Positions 31,578-43,200 are shown, numbered from the stretch's first letter. The stretch is 46,909 bases of DNA from Gnetum montanum (GCA_015680685.1 MNCI01008960.1:1128-48036); one strand, 5' to 3'. Notes: generated by a model not told the origin, from the letters alone. Numbers and translations are program-made.

Positions 31578-34475
31578 TTAGCGTTGTGTTCTTTTGTTTA
31601 AGAGCCTATTTGACTTGCGTGAATGCATCGAGGAGGTCCTTCTCTCGACTGGGTTGCTTGTCTCCCTTGTCCTCTTCCATTCGGCCCAAGAGACGGATCT
31701 CCCGAGACAGGGGGTGTTAGTGGAAGGGTTGCTCTTTTTCCTACCAAGAGAAGGTGGCTGCGTTTCTATGCCTTTATCCTGCCTCTGAGGCATAGACGAA
31801 GGCACAGAAGCCAGGGGCTTAGGCTTAGGGAAACCGAGCATAAAATGGTCTTTTTTTGCGTTAATTGAAGTGTTCTCTCTCCTTCGCTTGGGAGGCGATA
31901 ATCAGCCATTTTGACTAGAGGTCTGCCCCTGCATGAGCGGAGCAGCCTATGGTTCTGGCTCCCTGATAGTAAAGGGCGCCCTAGGCATGGGCGCGGACGA
32001 AGCTGCGGCTTGAGTGCTGCCGCGTGACTGAGGGTGTATGTGAGAAGGTGCCCGTATGATAAAGGGTGGCCTTGAGACCCCACTGGCTGCCGATGAAATG
32101 GTTGGCCCGCTTGGTGAGCTGGCGGGCACACACAAAACAAAAGGTTGTTTTGGCAGACCTTTCTGCTCACTGTCCGTACTCACCACATTGATTGTATAAG
32201 GAGTGTTGTTTGCGTTCAACGGGTCCGTATATACGTGCAATGTTTGATTTTCTGGGCGCGTCAGGTTACTGCCATCTAATTTTAGATGACCTTCATCGAT
32301 CATGCGTTGAACGTCGTCTTTCAACGCCCAGCAATAATCCGTGTCATGACCACACATCTGGTGATAGTCACAGAAACGATCCAACCTGAAAGATTTCGGA
32401 ACTGGTGGTTCGTTAGGCAAGGCTAAGGAAGGGTTCTTCAGCAATTCACAGTGGCGTCTGTGATGCTTCAGGGCTTCCTCGGATACCTTCTTAGGTTGCA
32501 GATATCCTACTGCTAACAACTGTTTCAGCAGTTCAGAATGTTTCACAGGCAAGGTCGCGTATTTTTAACGATCTTTACGTTCAAAATTTGATTTTGGCTG
32601 AGGGGGCCCTTCAGGGGTAGCTGTGTCTTGGCTGGTGGCGGCACCAGCCGTGGTCTCAGGTGATGTTGTAGGTGCCTTCTTGTTCTTATTCTTTGCGCCT
32701 TCAGTCAGCGCGGCTACTGTCGTTGTCGCTGCCTTACCTTTGTCTTTGGCCTTGTTATGTGCGTTTCTGTAAGCGACATACGCCGGGTCTTTGTTGGCCT
32801 CCGCAACATCTTGGATGCTTCGGACCTGAGCGAAGGCCTGATGTAAATAGCCAAGGGAAAGATAATATAACTTAGACTTAATAAAGTCATTGACTGCCCC
32901 TTTGAATATAGCCAGTAGATGGGAGTCCGTGATCGGCTCGCGGATCTCATTCAAAGTGGCATTCCAACGTTGTATGAACTTTTGGACTGGCTCAAGCGGG
33001 TCTTGTTTCACCCCCATAAGCTGATCCAACGTGACTTCCGATTTCAGGTTGTATTTGAAGCGGGTCACAAATTGGGTCAGCATCTCTTCCAAGGTTGAGA
33101 TGGAAGAGCGTGGGAGGGCTCTGTACCAATCTAAAGCCTTTCCTGTTAAAGACATCGTGAAGACTCAGATTATCGTGTGCGGCCATTGTTGTAACAACAA
33201 AGACTCAGATCTAAAGGTGGCTAGGTGAGCATTGGGATCCCCCTCCCCATTATACTTGGTAAAATGAGGGAGGGACATCCCTGGTGGCAACGACAGCATA
33301 GGGACTGCTGGACTAATCGGATCATCTTGGTAAAAGTCCATGATCTGAATGGTATCAGAACCAACAGCCTTAAGGCATAGAACCTCCTCAGTAAGCGTTT
33401 GGATAAGCTGGAAGGCTTGGTTTAGACCTATTGGTGGGGGTGTCTGCGCAAAAGGCATAGGAGGTTGGACTGGGCGAGCAACGCTAGGAAATGGGAAAGA
33501 AGGAAGAGGTTGGATGGCTACCGGTGGAGTAGGGATCCCCGCAGGCTGGGGGGCCTGTGAAGACCACCACTCGTCGGTCTAGGATGAGAGGTTAACTCCC
33601 GCTTGCTACGCGGGGTAATGATAGGTATATTGAGGGACCATCTGCAGAACTTGCACCGCAGGTGCGACCGAGGGTTGCACACCGTACACCGCAGACGGGT
33701 TGTGTTGAGCTGCAGGGTTGACCCACTGACTTGAGGTAGGCTGTTGGACGAAGGCTTGCGGTGGTACGGCTACGGTGATTTGCTGAGTTGGAGGAGGGGG
33801 GAATGACAAAGTCTACGCCGGACACATTGCAGACGTGAGCTGGGGTTGTATCTGAGGGATGAAATGGGGCACAGTGGTCGCCGGGACCACCACTGGGATA
33901 CTAAGCACACGCGGTGACAAAACCGCCCCCACGTTGTTATGGGGTATTTGTACTTGCAACCCAAATGGCTGCGCGGTGACCTGCGGAAGGACCGGGAGGG
34001 GCATCTACATGGTCATGGCTGTGTTAAGAGAGGCGACCTCCCCATTGAGCGGGAATACCGGGTTACTATAGGTTTAGGGGCTCAGGGTGTGGAATGAGTG
34101 CTCGGACTGAGCCGCCAGCTCATCCTCTTCCTCCTCCCCATTCTGGGGTTCCACCATAGCCTGTACAGCTTGACTCTTGGCCATGACCAACTGAGTTATG
34201 AGTTCGTGTTGATGCTCAGTCAAAGGAATAATGTTGTAAGTTGTTGGTTTGAAATCATGACCCCCTCGATGGATCATCTCGAAGCTTCGTTTCGCTTCGA
34301 CCTTGGCTCGACTGAGAGCCAGCTTCGCCTGGATCTTAACGCAGATGAAGTTGTATTCTTCAGGGGTTATAACTGTAAAAATGGGCTCTTTCCCCTGAAG
34401 TCTCAATGACCAGCGCGATGGTCCTTGAGAACCCACGGCACCAGTAGCTGGCTTGGTTACAGCAATAGGGTTCAT
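31578..34475 (-). pseudogene. T1 gag polyprotein
   Basis: The start is proposed at the in-frame ATG at 34475 (MNPIAV). One frame runs from 34475 to 31578, interrupted only by stops (for example at 34074, 33810, 33603, 33162 and 32562). N-terminal: Glu-rich end at 34080-34140; Pro/Gln-rich linker 33460-34070; capsid 33300-32760 with FYQDDPISP, MSLPHFTKYNGEGDPNAHL, MSLTGKALDWYRALPRSS and FVTRFKYNLKSE; Lys/Ala-rich linker; zinc knuckle with CDYHQMCGHDTDYCWALKDD (about 32375-32316); and a Pro/Ser-rich tail. The pattern fits Tat/Ogre-like Ty3/gypsy gag. Confidence 0.8.
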
Positions 34476-34723
34476 AAATGTGGCACCCAAATTAATAGGG
34501 AATCCATTGATCAATGAACGATAACTGGTAATCAGATCTAAAAGATGGCTGGCGATAAAATTGCAAATAGGCTTTTCGCCCTGTAGGATTCCAAAGGAAT
34601 CGTTACTGAGACCGATCTACACCACACGACTTATCGTAAGCTTCCCTGGAGGTATTACATTTACGATTTTGGGTATAGATCGCTAACAGGGCTACCCGAA
34701 AAAGATGGATTGGAATCTAAGAG

Positions 34724-34741
34724 GCCTTCCTTCTAGCGCCA
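34724..34741 (-). other. T1 primer-binding-site-like sequence
   Basis: The minus strand reads TGGCGCTAGAAGGAAGGC six bases after the LTR end (...GTCGTTACA). T2 has the same layout. The tRNA is not assigned. Confidence 0.6.
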
Positions 34742-34747
34742 GAAAAC

Positions 34748-36258
34748 TGTAACGACGGAAAACGTTGGCAGCTGGAAATACCGAACGAGGTTCTGTGTAC
34801 ACAGTTTTAACCACGGATCCGTGTGAGGGCTATGCTGGAAAAATGAATCCGCGGTGCCCTGAACGGTCTTGTCGATCAAACAGGGACTTACAGGTCAGTA
34901 AAACGATGGAGATTACAAATATTTGCGTAGTTCGATTTGATTCGAGGGATCGTAAAAATGAAAGGAAAACAACGTGGATGAATCGTAACAATGAGAACGC
35001 TAAACGCGCTAAGGTGAGGCTAACAGGAGAGAAACACGTGGTTTCAAAGATCTATGCTTTGATTTTGAAAGAATGTATGCTTTGTATATCACGTTACAAT
35101 GGGGAGACCCCGACAACTTGATGTAAAGTAAGCACAAAACAACAAGAAAACTGCCTGAACGGGAGTCCAATCTACCTCGTAAGCCAAAGCTAGGATGCAA
35201 GGAAAGCCAAGCTCTGACGTCCACCGATCAACTGTTTCTGACCAGTAGAGCCTGTAAACCGGGCAAGACGATCTCACAATCCTTGTTCTGCCTCTTTGCT
35301 TCGGGTAGTTTCTGTTCGAGACTGTCAACAATCGCTGATGGAGAAAGTCGTGGCTTCCTCCAAAGGAACGACCGCTCTCTGTATCTCTGCTCAAGGTGAT
35401 AAGTGCTCCCTGCTCAGAAAATGCCCTTGCCCTTTTGATTTGCCGACCTTTGTATCTTTGTCAACTGGTGTATTTATAGGCTACGACGTCCTGTGGAAAA
35501 GGCGTAACCCTGATGACGTGTATCCCGAACGTTTCGGGTACCGTTGACCTGACCATTTTATGTCAAACTGTGACTACGCATAATAAGCTCATTTGCGTAT
35601 TGTGCGTGTGGAGAACGGGTGCGTGTCGGGCATGTTTCAACTGTCTTTGGGTTATATTACGCTCATTCGCGTTGTGTTACGTGTATGAGCGTAATCTGGC
35701 ATAAAAATAATAGCTTCAAGCTGTTTTACGCTCGATTACGCAGCCGCGCGTATCGAAGTGTAAACAACGTCTAGTCCTAGCGATGAAATACACTGTGATA
35801 CGCAGCATTGCGTAACGAGCGTAAAACAAGTTATCCGCGCACTTCAAAAAAAGTGTTGAACTATTGTACCTCTCTAGACTTTGCCTTTGACTGTTTTGGA
35901 GCTCATTACACTCATTATGCTGCCGTGCGTAACAGAGCGTAAACTTGTTTTTGAACAAAGGCTGATATGCGCTCTCGCTTGAATTGTGAATCTTTGCCTA
36001 AGGCCGACTCGCAATTTTCATGGTGTTTCAGTGATCTTGTTGGAGAGGACATGGGTTGATAGTTCTCAGGAGAATGATAACAATGTGGTGAAATAGAGGA
36101 TGTTGACCTAGTCAAGGAAACATGATGCTAAACATAATAAGCGCTTGGGTTCAGATGGTATGAAGGGTGTGACTAGTTTGACAGTGGCCTCCCCCATGAT
36201 CATGGGCTTTTCCACTGTGGCTGAACACGGTATTTTTGTATAAAATCTAGATGTAACA
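34748..36258 (-). repeat. T1 5' LTR
   Basis: About 1.5 kb. The minus strand begins TGTTACATCTAG (36258) and ends CGTCGTTACA (34748). The right edge is set where element F's gag resumes. The U3 (about 35570-35960) is packed with TTACGC/GCGTAA words. A TATA box, CCTATAAATACA, lies at 35470-35481 on the minus strand. The last 150 bp resemble the end of the T2 LTRs, for example the GTTTGATCGACAAGACCGTTCAGG area versus T2 at 12271-12292. Confidence 0.75.
35470..35481 (-). promoter_or_regulatory. TATA box in T1 5' LTR
   Basis: The minus strand reads CCTATAAATACA, downstream of the TTACGC cluster. Placement matches the T2 3' LTR. Confidence 0.6.
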
Positions 36259-36263
36259 TTCCT

Positions 36264-37458
36264 CCCCAATNAGTATTGGCAAAGATGATTCCACCTCTGT
36301 GAGGTGAGTTGATTTCTCCTCTTCATATACCTTTGTTATTTTGAGATTCTAGGCCTGTTGAGATCTTTTAACATTCTCCCATTTAGCTATTTCTCCTTCT
36401 TCTTTTGCTACCTACTTAATAAGCTCTTGGAATTGGTGGGTTCATAGTTCATATAGTTGACCTAGGGCATACATCCCTAAGGTCTCCCTTGTTTCATTAT
36501 GAAGCCCATCCATGATGTAATACATTAGCCTTTCCTCGGAGAACCCATGGCCTGGGAAATTATTTAACAATGAATAATATCTTTCTAAGGCCATGTCCAA
36601 GGGTTCATGTTGCCCTTATTTCCACTCTTGGATTTGTCTCCTCAAGGCTGACACTCTTGCATAGGTTTGATATCTCTCAATGAAGAGTTCTACCATTGTT
36701 GGCCAACTTCAAATTGATTTCAACTTTAAAGACATGTACCATACTTTTGCTTCGCCAACGAGTGTCATAGGAAAGAGCTTAAGTCTTTGCCACCCATTAT
36801 CAATATTTTTCCATGCATAGGCATTGTAGAAGGCTTGTAAATGATGTTGCGGGTCTAAATCATAGCCTCATGAAAACTTAGGAAAGTTGTTTAAATCAAG
36901 TCTGGGTAGATGACTTTCCTTGCGATGCCTGTGAGATGTTTGAATAGCCTCTTGTATATGCATTAGGCTCTTAGTGGCTAGCAAGGGTTCATCATCACTA
37001 AGTAGCTTATGAGTTGGTGAGTTGGGACAATGTTGTCTTTGTTCATGTTGGCATTCTCGGCTTTGCCCGTGGGTTCAATTTCTATTTTTACACCTACCCC
37101 TTGAGAAATGGTCATCCATGTCACAACCTAATGTTGAAGGTGCAGAGGAAGAGAAAGAACTGGAAGACTTGTCATGACTTTGGTAAATCTCCCAATCACC
37201 CCCGGATAAATTCTTGTTAACTATTAGGAAGGTCCTAGGCCTTACGGGCCCCCTCATTCTATGGGATGTCCCATCCTCACTAAAGGTATTCGAGTTGGAT
37301 CACAAGAGTCCTTGAGTATCATTGGAGTGTTCATGAACATATGAGACTCCTACATAAGATTGAGTACTCCAAACTTCGTCTTCATCATAAATTTTGTTGG
37401 TTCTCTAATGAATTGCCTCACTAGAAGTTGTGGTATCATAGTCTTATGAGAGAGACAT
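36264..37458 (-). pseudogene. Element F gag (Athila-type, interrupted by T1)
   Basis: Start ATG at 37458 (ATGTCTCTCTCATAAG), as in element A. The minus-strand translation gives LDLNNFPKF, LQAFYNAYAWKNIDNG, LKLFPMTLVGEAKVWYMSL, EPLDMALERYYSLLNNFPG and YALGQLYEL, all counterparts of element A's gag. It ends in EKSTHLTEVESSLPI, where T1 begins; the zinc knuckle and everything downstream of F are missing. One N lies at 36271. Several TAG and TGA stops are present. Confidence 0.75.
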
Positions 37459-37572
37459 TGTTGTGAATTGTGTGTGAATTAATTGAAATTACTTTCTTTC
37501 TAAAAGATATATCGTTAATGCTTCATTACAGTGATCTTGTATAATATAACAAATCTAGATAACTAGCACCAT

Positions 37573-37589
37573 CCCCAGCAACGACACCA
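37573..37589 (-). other. Element F primer binding site, tRNA-Asp type
   Basis: The minus strand reads TGGTGTCGTTGCTGGGG, a decayed TGGCGCCGTTGCCGGGG, next to the LTR end at 37591. Confidence 0.7.
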
Positions 37590-37590
37590 A

Positions 37591-37750
37591 TGATGAGTGG
37601 CTAGGTACCCCTACACTCAACCATACAAATACGAACGTGTACACATGATCTGGTTGAACACCACAGACGAACTAGTTGTGGCATCTAGATAGTTACATGT
37701 TGATTGTAATTCATTTTCTTCCCACCTAGACTGGTATGTGCTTTGTCATG
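37591..37750 (-). repeat. Element F 5' LTR, terminal fragment
   Basis: TGATGAGTGGCTAGGTACC... matches 26213-26325 and is similar to the end of element A's LTR. It is cut at 37750 by the insertion of element E. The rest of this LTR should lie beyond the right end of the window. Confidence 0.75.
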
Positions 37751-38564
37751 TGATGAGTGGTGAGATATCCCTACACTCAACCATACGAATATGAGCATCT
37801 CACGTGTGATCCAGTCGAACTCCAAGGACTAAGTGCTTACGCACCTTAATGGAACACTTAAGGTTAATCAATTGTTGTCTTCCCAAACTTACTTGTATTG
37901 TCACAGTTGTATGGTTAAGTAATTTTGAGGCATGTGATTTTTATATATTTTGTCTTTGTAACGCCTATGCTAATAGGGGAAGGGTGAAGAGACTAAGTGA
38001 CTAACTTTCATTAACTAAGTTCTAATTGTCCTAGCACCAGTATCCATTCCCACTTTCTACTCACACCTTGAACCAGTGCAATGCTAATGGGATTATCAAA
38101 CACTACTCGTTACTGGGTTACCAAGCGTTACACACGTGATTGAAGCGGTTGTACAGAATGCGCTTAGCTAGGAGAGTCAATGGTTGAGAGAGATTAATTA
38201 TCTAGGAAAGCAATTAAAAAATTAACAATAATTAAATCCTATTTAGCTTAGTCCATATGCTGCAATGTTTATCAGAAAGTTCATCTTTATTGCCGTACAC
38301 AAATTTTTGCTTAGGTGCAATTTGCTCGAATAAAGATTCGTTCACTTTGAGACTCCTACTGCGGGCACATGGAAATTATTCTAACTCTGGAATGGTAAAA
38401 TTGCTATAGTTTGGCTAAGGGTCTAGATCTAGATGAGTGAACAAGGGAAAGATGCCTCTTATTTATAGACATGATGGTGGGCCATGATATCACGTACGTG
38501 ATATCGTAGGGGCCGACGCGATATTGCGGATGCGATATCGCCTACGCGATATCGCAGCTCATCA
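37751..38564 (-). repeat. Element E 3' LTR
   Basis: 814 bp. The minus strand starts TGATGAGCTGCGATATCGCG (38564) and ends CCACTCATCA (37751). Plus 37751-37840 matches 46821-46909, the beginning of the other LTR. U3 holds a dense GATATC cluster (38487-38556), including the perfect palindrome GATATCACGTACGTGATATC at 38487-38506. Confidence 0.9.
38459..38468 (-). promoter_or_regulatory. TATA box in element E LTR
   Basis: The minus strand reads TCTATAAATA, about 20 bp after the GATATC cluster, the same arrangement as in element A. Confidence 0.6.
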
Positions 38565-38575
38565 TACCCCCATTA
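38565..38575 (-). other. Element E polypurine tract
   Basis: The minus strand reads TAATGGGGGTA next to the 3' LTR start. Confidence 0.7.
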
Positions 38576-40565
38576 TTGAATGAAAACTCATCTTCGAGTT
38601 CCTTACAAAATATTGGGAATGTATGGGATTATTGACTTGAATGATACTAATGGTGAATGGGGTGACATGTGAACAGATCATCATTACAATACATGACAAA
38701 ATTAGTGTTCATGATAACAAGAGTGAACACTAAACACATTTGACATCTAGCCTTATTTGGCAACTGAGAGAGAAGAGAGAAGAGAGAGGAGAAAAGAAGA
38801 AGTCTATTGTTGCCGATGCCAAGATTGTACTTCCTGTTTTCCATCCATAAGCATGCCATCAATCCTATTCCTTGCATAACTGCTCCAGCACTAGTCCATT
38901 CTAAGTGTTTCCTCCAGATCCAATCCCTGGTTGTATGATTGCCATCTGCACACACAACACAGTCTTATATTAGCAAGGGTAAATGAATCACAATGCAATT
39001 AATACCTTGCCTCATTGTAAGGTCCATTGGCTGAGTTGTGATATGGCTAATGTAGATCTGGAGATATAATACTGGTGACTTCCCGAGGTGTAGGGGTTAA
39101 AAAAAATCGAAAAAATTGGACCAAGACCCCCATGACTGAGAGCAAACCTCCAATAGCAAGAGAATGGAAAAAGATAATGAATAAGAAATATGGAGAAAGA
39201 GAAACAACGGCAATGCTGATAAAATGGGTGTCAAAGATGGAGATGAACAAAATAAATGGTAATTGTAGAAATGTTTAAGGGAAAGAAATTAACGGGTGCA
39301 CCAAATAGGAATGCCAATGGGTCCTCCCCAAAGCAGGCTCATGCCCTTAATGCCCTGACAATCCCACATTCAAAGAGTCCATAGGCCCTAGAAATGTCAC
39401 TTGGAAGCAAGAGTAAAAGTCTTAACCACAAGAATTTACCAAAAAGAAAACAATGCATCAACCAAGATATAGACTATTGATACAACCGACAATGAGGTGA
39501 CAAATGGAGAAAGAATGATGGAAAGAAGAGAATGGAATGGAGTCTTAAGAACAAGGTGGTGTACAACCCCTTGTGTACTAATAGTTAATGTGACATAGTA
39601 GATCTCATTCCAAATTCAGCCTCAAACAATCCACATTTAGTGACTTCGCATTAATACACTTGGCCAATCCATCTACCTGAAGTAACAAGAATGCTTCCGC
39701 CAAAGAGTTACCACCATTTCGACAAAACAAAAAAGGAGAAAGTAGGAAACGAGGAAGGGCCTTAGTTAGAGAGAACATTTTTATTTTTATTTATTTTCAT
39801 AACCAGTGCTTGTAGCCCTAGATGGTTATTTCATCTAAGGGGTGTGCTTTGAATTCTCACTTTTTCTCTCTCTTTTTTTTTCTTTTTTTATTATTTTGCA
39901 TGAGAACCACACCATGCAAAGACTTATTATTTTTATTAGCTCAACTTCCTGATAATGGAGCAACGTTAGAATGGTAACAAAAACTCAAGAAGAAAACATC
40001 CAAGCACCCAAGAGAATGGCCAACACAAATGCATCAAGTCCCTTTGAAGTCACACCCTTTCAATCCTTGAGTCCTTCCTTAGTTTTAGAAATACCCAGTC
40101 ACCGATTCATTGATAGTTCTTATTATTTAGGGAAAAGGACTATACATTTCCAAGCCAAGAGAGACCATAGAAATTCATGGATGTATGAATGGCGTGGACT
40201 CATTACCTATTATATCAAAAGAACCATACCTTAGAATCAACATTATAACTTAAAGGTAAAAACCAAACATTAGCAATCAATGGAATACAGTTCATACCAT
40301 CTTTAGGAGCACTTATTAGGTGACAAAATTAATGAAATAAATAAACACACTAATAAACGAAAAAGTATGAACGATGTTGTAAAATAAAAACAAGAAAAGT
40401 TAAAGAAATCTGTAAAACAAAAATGTGTAAAACAAAAACTTAAAAAGGAACTGAGGGCCTTGATTGATCAGCATAGGTGGCCATCTCCCCCATGACTAAG
40501 TAGGAAGGAGGAGATCTGAAATAATGAGCAAGGTTGTCCTCTCTCAAAGGTATTATGTGTACTGG
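38576..40565 (-). other. Post-integrase spacer of element E
   Basis: About 2 kb without retroviral-type motifs. Two internal polypurine-like motifs, AGTCATGGGGG, occur on the minus strand near 39136-39126 and 40498-40487. A 102-residue open frame at 38647-38955 minus begins MCADGNHTT and contains a leucine-rich hydrophobic stretch (LLLFSSLFSLL). It is preceded by an acceptor-like TGTGTGTGTGCAG. This could be a relic of the third ORF some Athila elements carry, but I do not recognise it. The rest is AT-rich and non-coding. Confidence 0.5.
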
Positions 40566-41735
40566 CTATTTTAAGTTCATGGAAGGGTTTGATTTGTTGC
40601 ACATTGACCAATAATCTCTTATCAGGCTTTCAGGTTTGTATATGGTCATGGCCTCTGAGGGAAAGGTTGTATGAATAATGTAAGGCCCTTCCCATAATGT
40701 TTGAAATTTTGTGTGTTGTGGCAGATGTGTGGGGTTCCAGTAGAGGACCTTATCTCCCGGTTGATACTTAACCTTCTGAATTCTCGAGTCATGACATTTC
40801 TTGTTATGTGCCTTATGCAACTCATTTGATGACAGGGCAACCAATCAATTTTTGTCTAGCATGTTTATAGTTGCCAATATTTGTTTTTGTGCTAGATCAA
40901 GGCCAAGGTGGAGGTCACATACCATGGATAGTGTATGGAGCTTGGTTTGAATTGGAAGCTTTGGAAGTTTTCTGTACACTAACTCATAGGGAGAGTAGCC
41001 TGTAAGGAGTTTCCAAGTGGAGCGGTATGCCCAGAGAGCATCATTTAGTTTCATGCTCCAATCTTACCTATATTTGCTAATTTTCAGTGTGAATATTTTA
41101 GTAATCTCCCAATTAGTAACCTCGGCTTGGCCATTAGCTTGGGGGTGATAAGGTGTAGTTAATTTATGTTCAACCCCTAAGCGTTGCATCAACTTCCAAA
41201 AGGTTGCACTCGTGAAGTGTGTTCCATTGTTCGAGATAAGTGCATGTGGCACACCAAACCTATTTACAACTTGTTGTTGCACAAATCGTGTAGCTGTAGA
41301 CAATGTGCAGTCTGTAATAGCAACTGCTTCAGCCCATTTCGTTAAATAGTCAACAGCAATAATGATGTAAGTTTTTCCATTGGACATTGATGTAATGGGC
41401 CCCATATAGTCTATTCCCCAAATGTCAAAGGGTTCCAAAGGTTGAATCCATTGTTGTGGACCCTCCATTCTAGCAGTCATTCCCCCATCATGATGACAGT
41501 GCTCGCAAGACTGGACAAATTGATGGACATCTCGAAATAATGTTGGCCAGTAATATCCTGCAAGCAGGATCTTAATAGTCGTTCGTCTCCCTGCATAGTG
41601 ATCCCCACAAGGGCCCTCATGAGCATCTTGGAGAACTCTTAATTGGTCCACATTGGGCATGCACCATCGAACCAAGCCATTAGCACATACTTTGTAAAGT
41701 TTTCTGTTGATCTCCATGAAGTACTTGGCTCTGTG
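40566..41735 (-). pseudogene. Element E integrase
   Basis: The HHCC zinc domain reads DAHEGPCGDHYAGRRTT, then YYWPTLFRDVHQFVQSC and CHH (about 41640-41480). The catalytic core has FDIWGIDYMGPI (first Asp intact), then HALISNNGTHF, where the usual second Asp (SDNGTHF or SDRGTHF) is Asn, then YHPQANGQAEVTN with Glu present. The tail has WAYRSTWKLLTGYSPYELVY and PGDKVLYWNPTHLPQHTKFQ, with WEGPYII. Two stops interrupt (near 41061 and 40842), but there is no frameshift. The enzyme would insert the cDNA; this copy cannot. Confidence 0.85.
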
Positions 41736-41741
41736 AAGAAA

Positions 41742-43200
41742 CTATTGCTTCTTCCTAAAGTCTATATCCTGTGGTGTTTGTTGGGAAAGGAGATAGGTGA
41801 GAATGCTACTATACCAATTTGATTCCATGGGTTGGTTATTCACTACACCGGCAAAGAGGGCTTCGTCAGGAAAATGATCAGATATTATGTATTCATCCTC
41901 TTTGTTGTCCCAGTGCAACCGAGATAAGTGATATGCAACTACGTTCTTGGTGCCCTTTCGATCTATCATCATTAGATCGAACTCTTGTAGGATCACCAGC
42001 CATCATATAATATGAGGGCTAACCGTTGGCTTGTTAATGAGGAATCTAATTGCACTATGATCCGTATGAATGTACACTTTGTAGCCTAACACATAGTGCC
42101 TAAACTTGTCCAGTGCAAACACTATAGCCATTAATTCTTTTTCTGTAGTTGTATAGTTAAGTTGTGCACCAATGATATTCCTACTTGCATAGTGAATGTA
42201 ATAAGGAAGTTTTTGGTCATCTAACTATGTAGGTACAGCTCCTAAGGCATAATTGGATGTGTCAGTCATTATATGAAATGGTTTGAACCAGTCAGGGGCT
42301 TGTAGAATGGGAGTTTCCACAAACTTTTGTTTTAAAGTTTGGAATGCTCGATCACATTCCTTGGTCCATTTGAATGGTACATCCTTTTTTGTTAGCTCTA
42401 CGAATGATTTGGAAATCTTGGAGAATTTCTCAATGAATCTCCTATAGTAGCCAGTGTGTCCAAGGAATGAATGAATGTCTTTGATAGTTTCTGGTTGTCG
42501 GGTGATTCCTTGGATGACCCTAACTTTATTTCCGTCTACCTCTATTCCTGAATGTGAAATCTTATGCCCAAGTACTACGCCTTCTTGGACCAACAAATGG
42601 CTTTTTTGCCAATTGAGCCTTAATTTGGTTTCTATGCATCTTTTTAGCAGTTGCTCTAATCGGTCCAAGGCTTGATCAAAGCTCATTCCATAAGTGGAGA
42701 AGTCGTTCATAAAGACTTCTACTCTATTTTCAATATGCTATTGGAATATGCTTAAGACTAGATGTTGAAACGTGGTAGGAGCATTGCACAAGCTAAATGG
42801 CATTTTTTTATATGCAAACGTTCCCCAAGGACTGGTGAACGTTATCTTGGCTTGATCTTCTGGTGCTATCCGTTTTTGGTTATACCCACTATAGTCATCC
42901 AGAAAACTATAATAGCGATGCCCTGCTATGGTGTCTAAGACTTGGTCAACAAATGGCAAAGGAAATTGATCCTTGAATGTGACTATGTTCAGCAGCCTAA
43001 AATCTATACACATCCTCCATTTTCCTCCCTTTTTAGGAACGATCACCAGAGGGCTAACCCATTCACTATCAGCAATGGGATATATGAACCCAGCCTTAAG
43101 AAGTTGTTCTATCTCTTCTTTTACTATTTGTTTCAATTTTGGGTTCAATTGCCTCTGCAGTTGTTTTCGAGGTTTCATGGAGGGGTCCGTGTAAATCCTA
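41742..43200 (-). pseudogene. Element E reverse transcriptase and RNase H
   Basis: RT: LLKAGFIYPIADSEWVSPLV, KWRMCIDFRLLN, YSFLDDYSGYNQ, TFAYKKMPFSLCNAPTTFQ. The catalytic box at about 42713-42687 is VFMNDFSTYG, with Asn replacing the first Asp of the usual FMDD. Connection: LGHTGYYRRFIEKFSKI. RNase H: FHIMTDTSNYALGA, NYTTTEKELMAIVFALDKF, YIHTDHSAIRFL, then LQEFDLMMIDRKGTKN. The whole region is a single frame, with stops near 42737, 42224 and 41999. Full domain length for an Athila pol. Confidence 0.9.

Larger units (their letters stand above)
26326..36258 (-). mobile_element. Element T1: gag-protease LTR retrotransposon carrying an antisense gene
   Basis: Minus-strand order: 5' LTR (34748-36258), primer site, gag, protease, a TTACGC-rich spacer, then a multi-exon gene on the opposite strand. 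The 3' LTR is missing: at 26325 the sequence passes directly into an Athila LTR fragment. There is no RT or integrase, so it depended on a partner. It is richer in GC and CG dinucleotides than all neighbours, suggesting recent insertion. Relationship to T2 is shown by gag, protease and primer site. Confidence 0.8.

Noticed and set aside
34765-36115. Several 60-120 residue open frames within the T1 LTR
   Set aside because: They fall in U3/R/U5 sequence, overlap each other on both strands and show no counterpart in the T2 LTR.
39971-40234. 87-residue plus-strand frame in the E spacer
   Set aside because: Opposite to the element, low complexity at its start, no recognisable domain.
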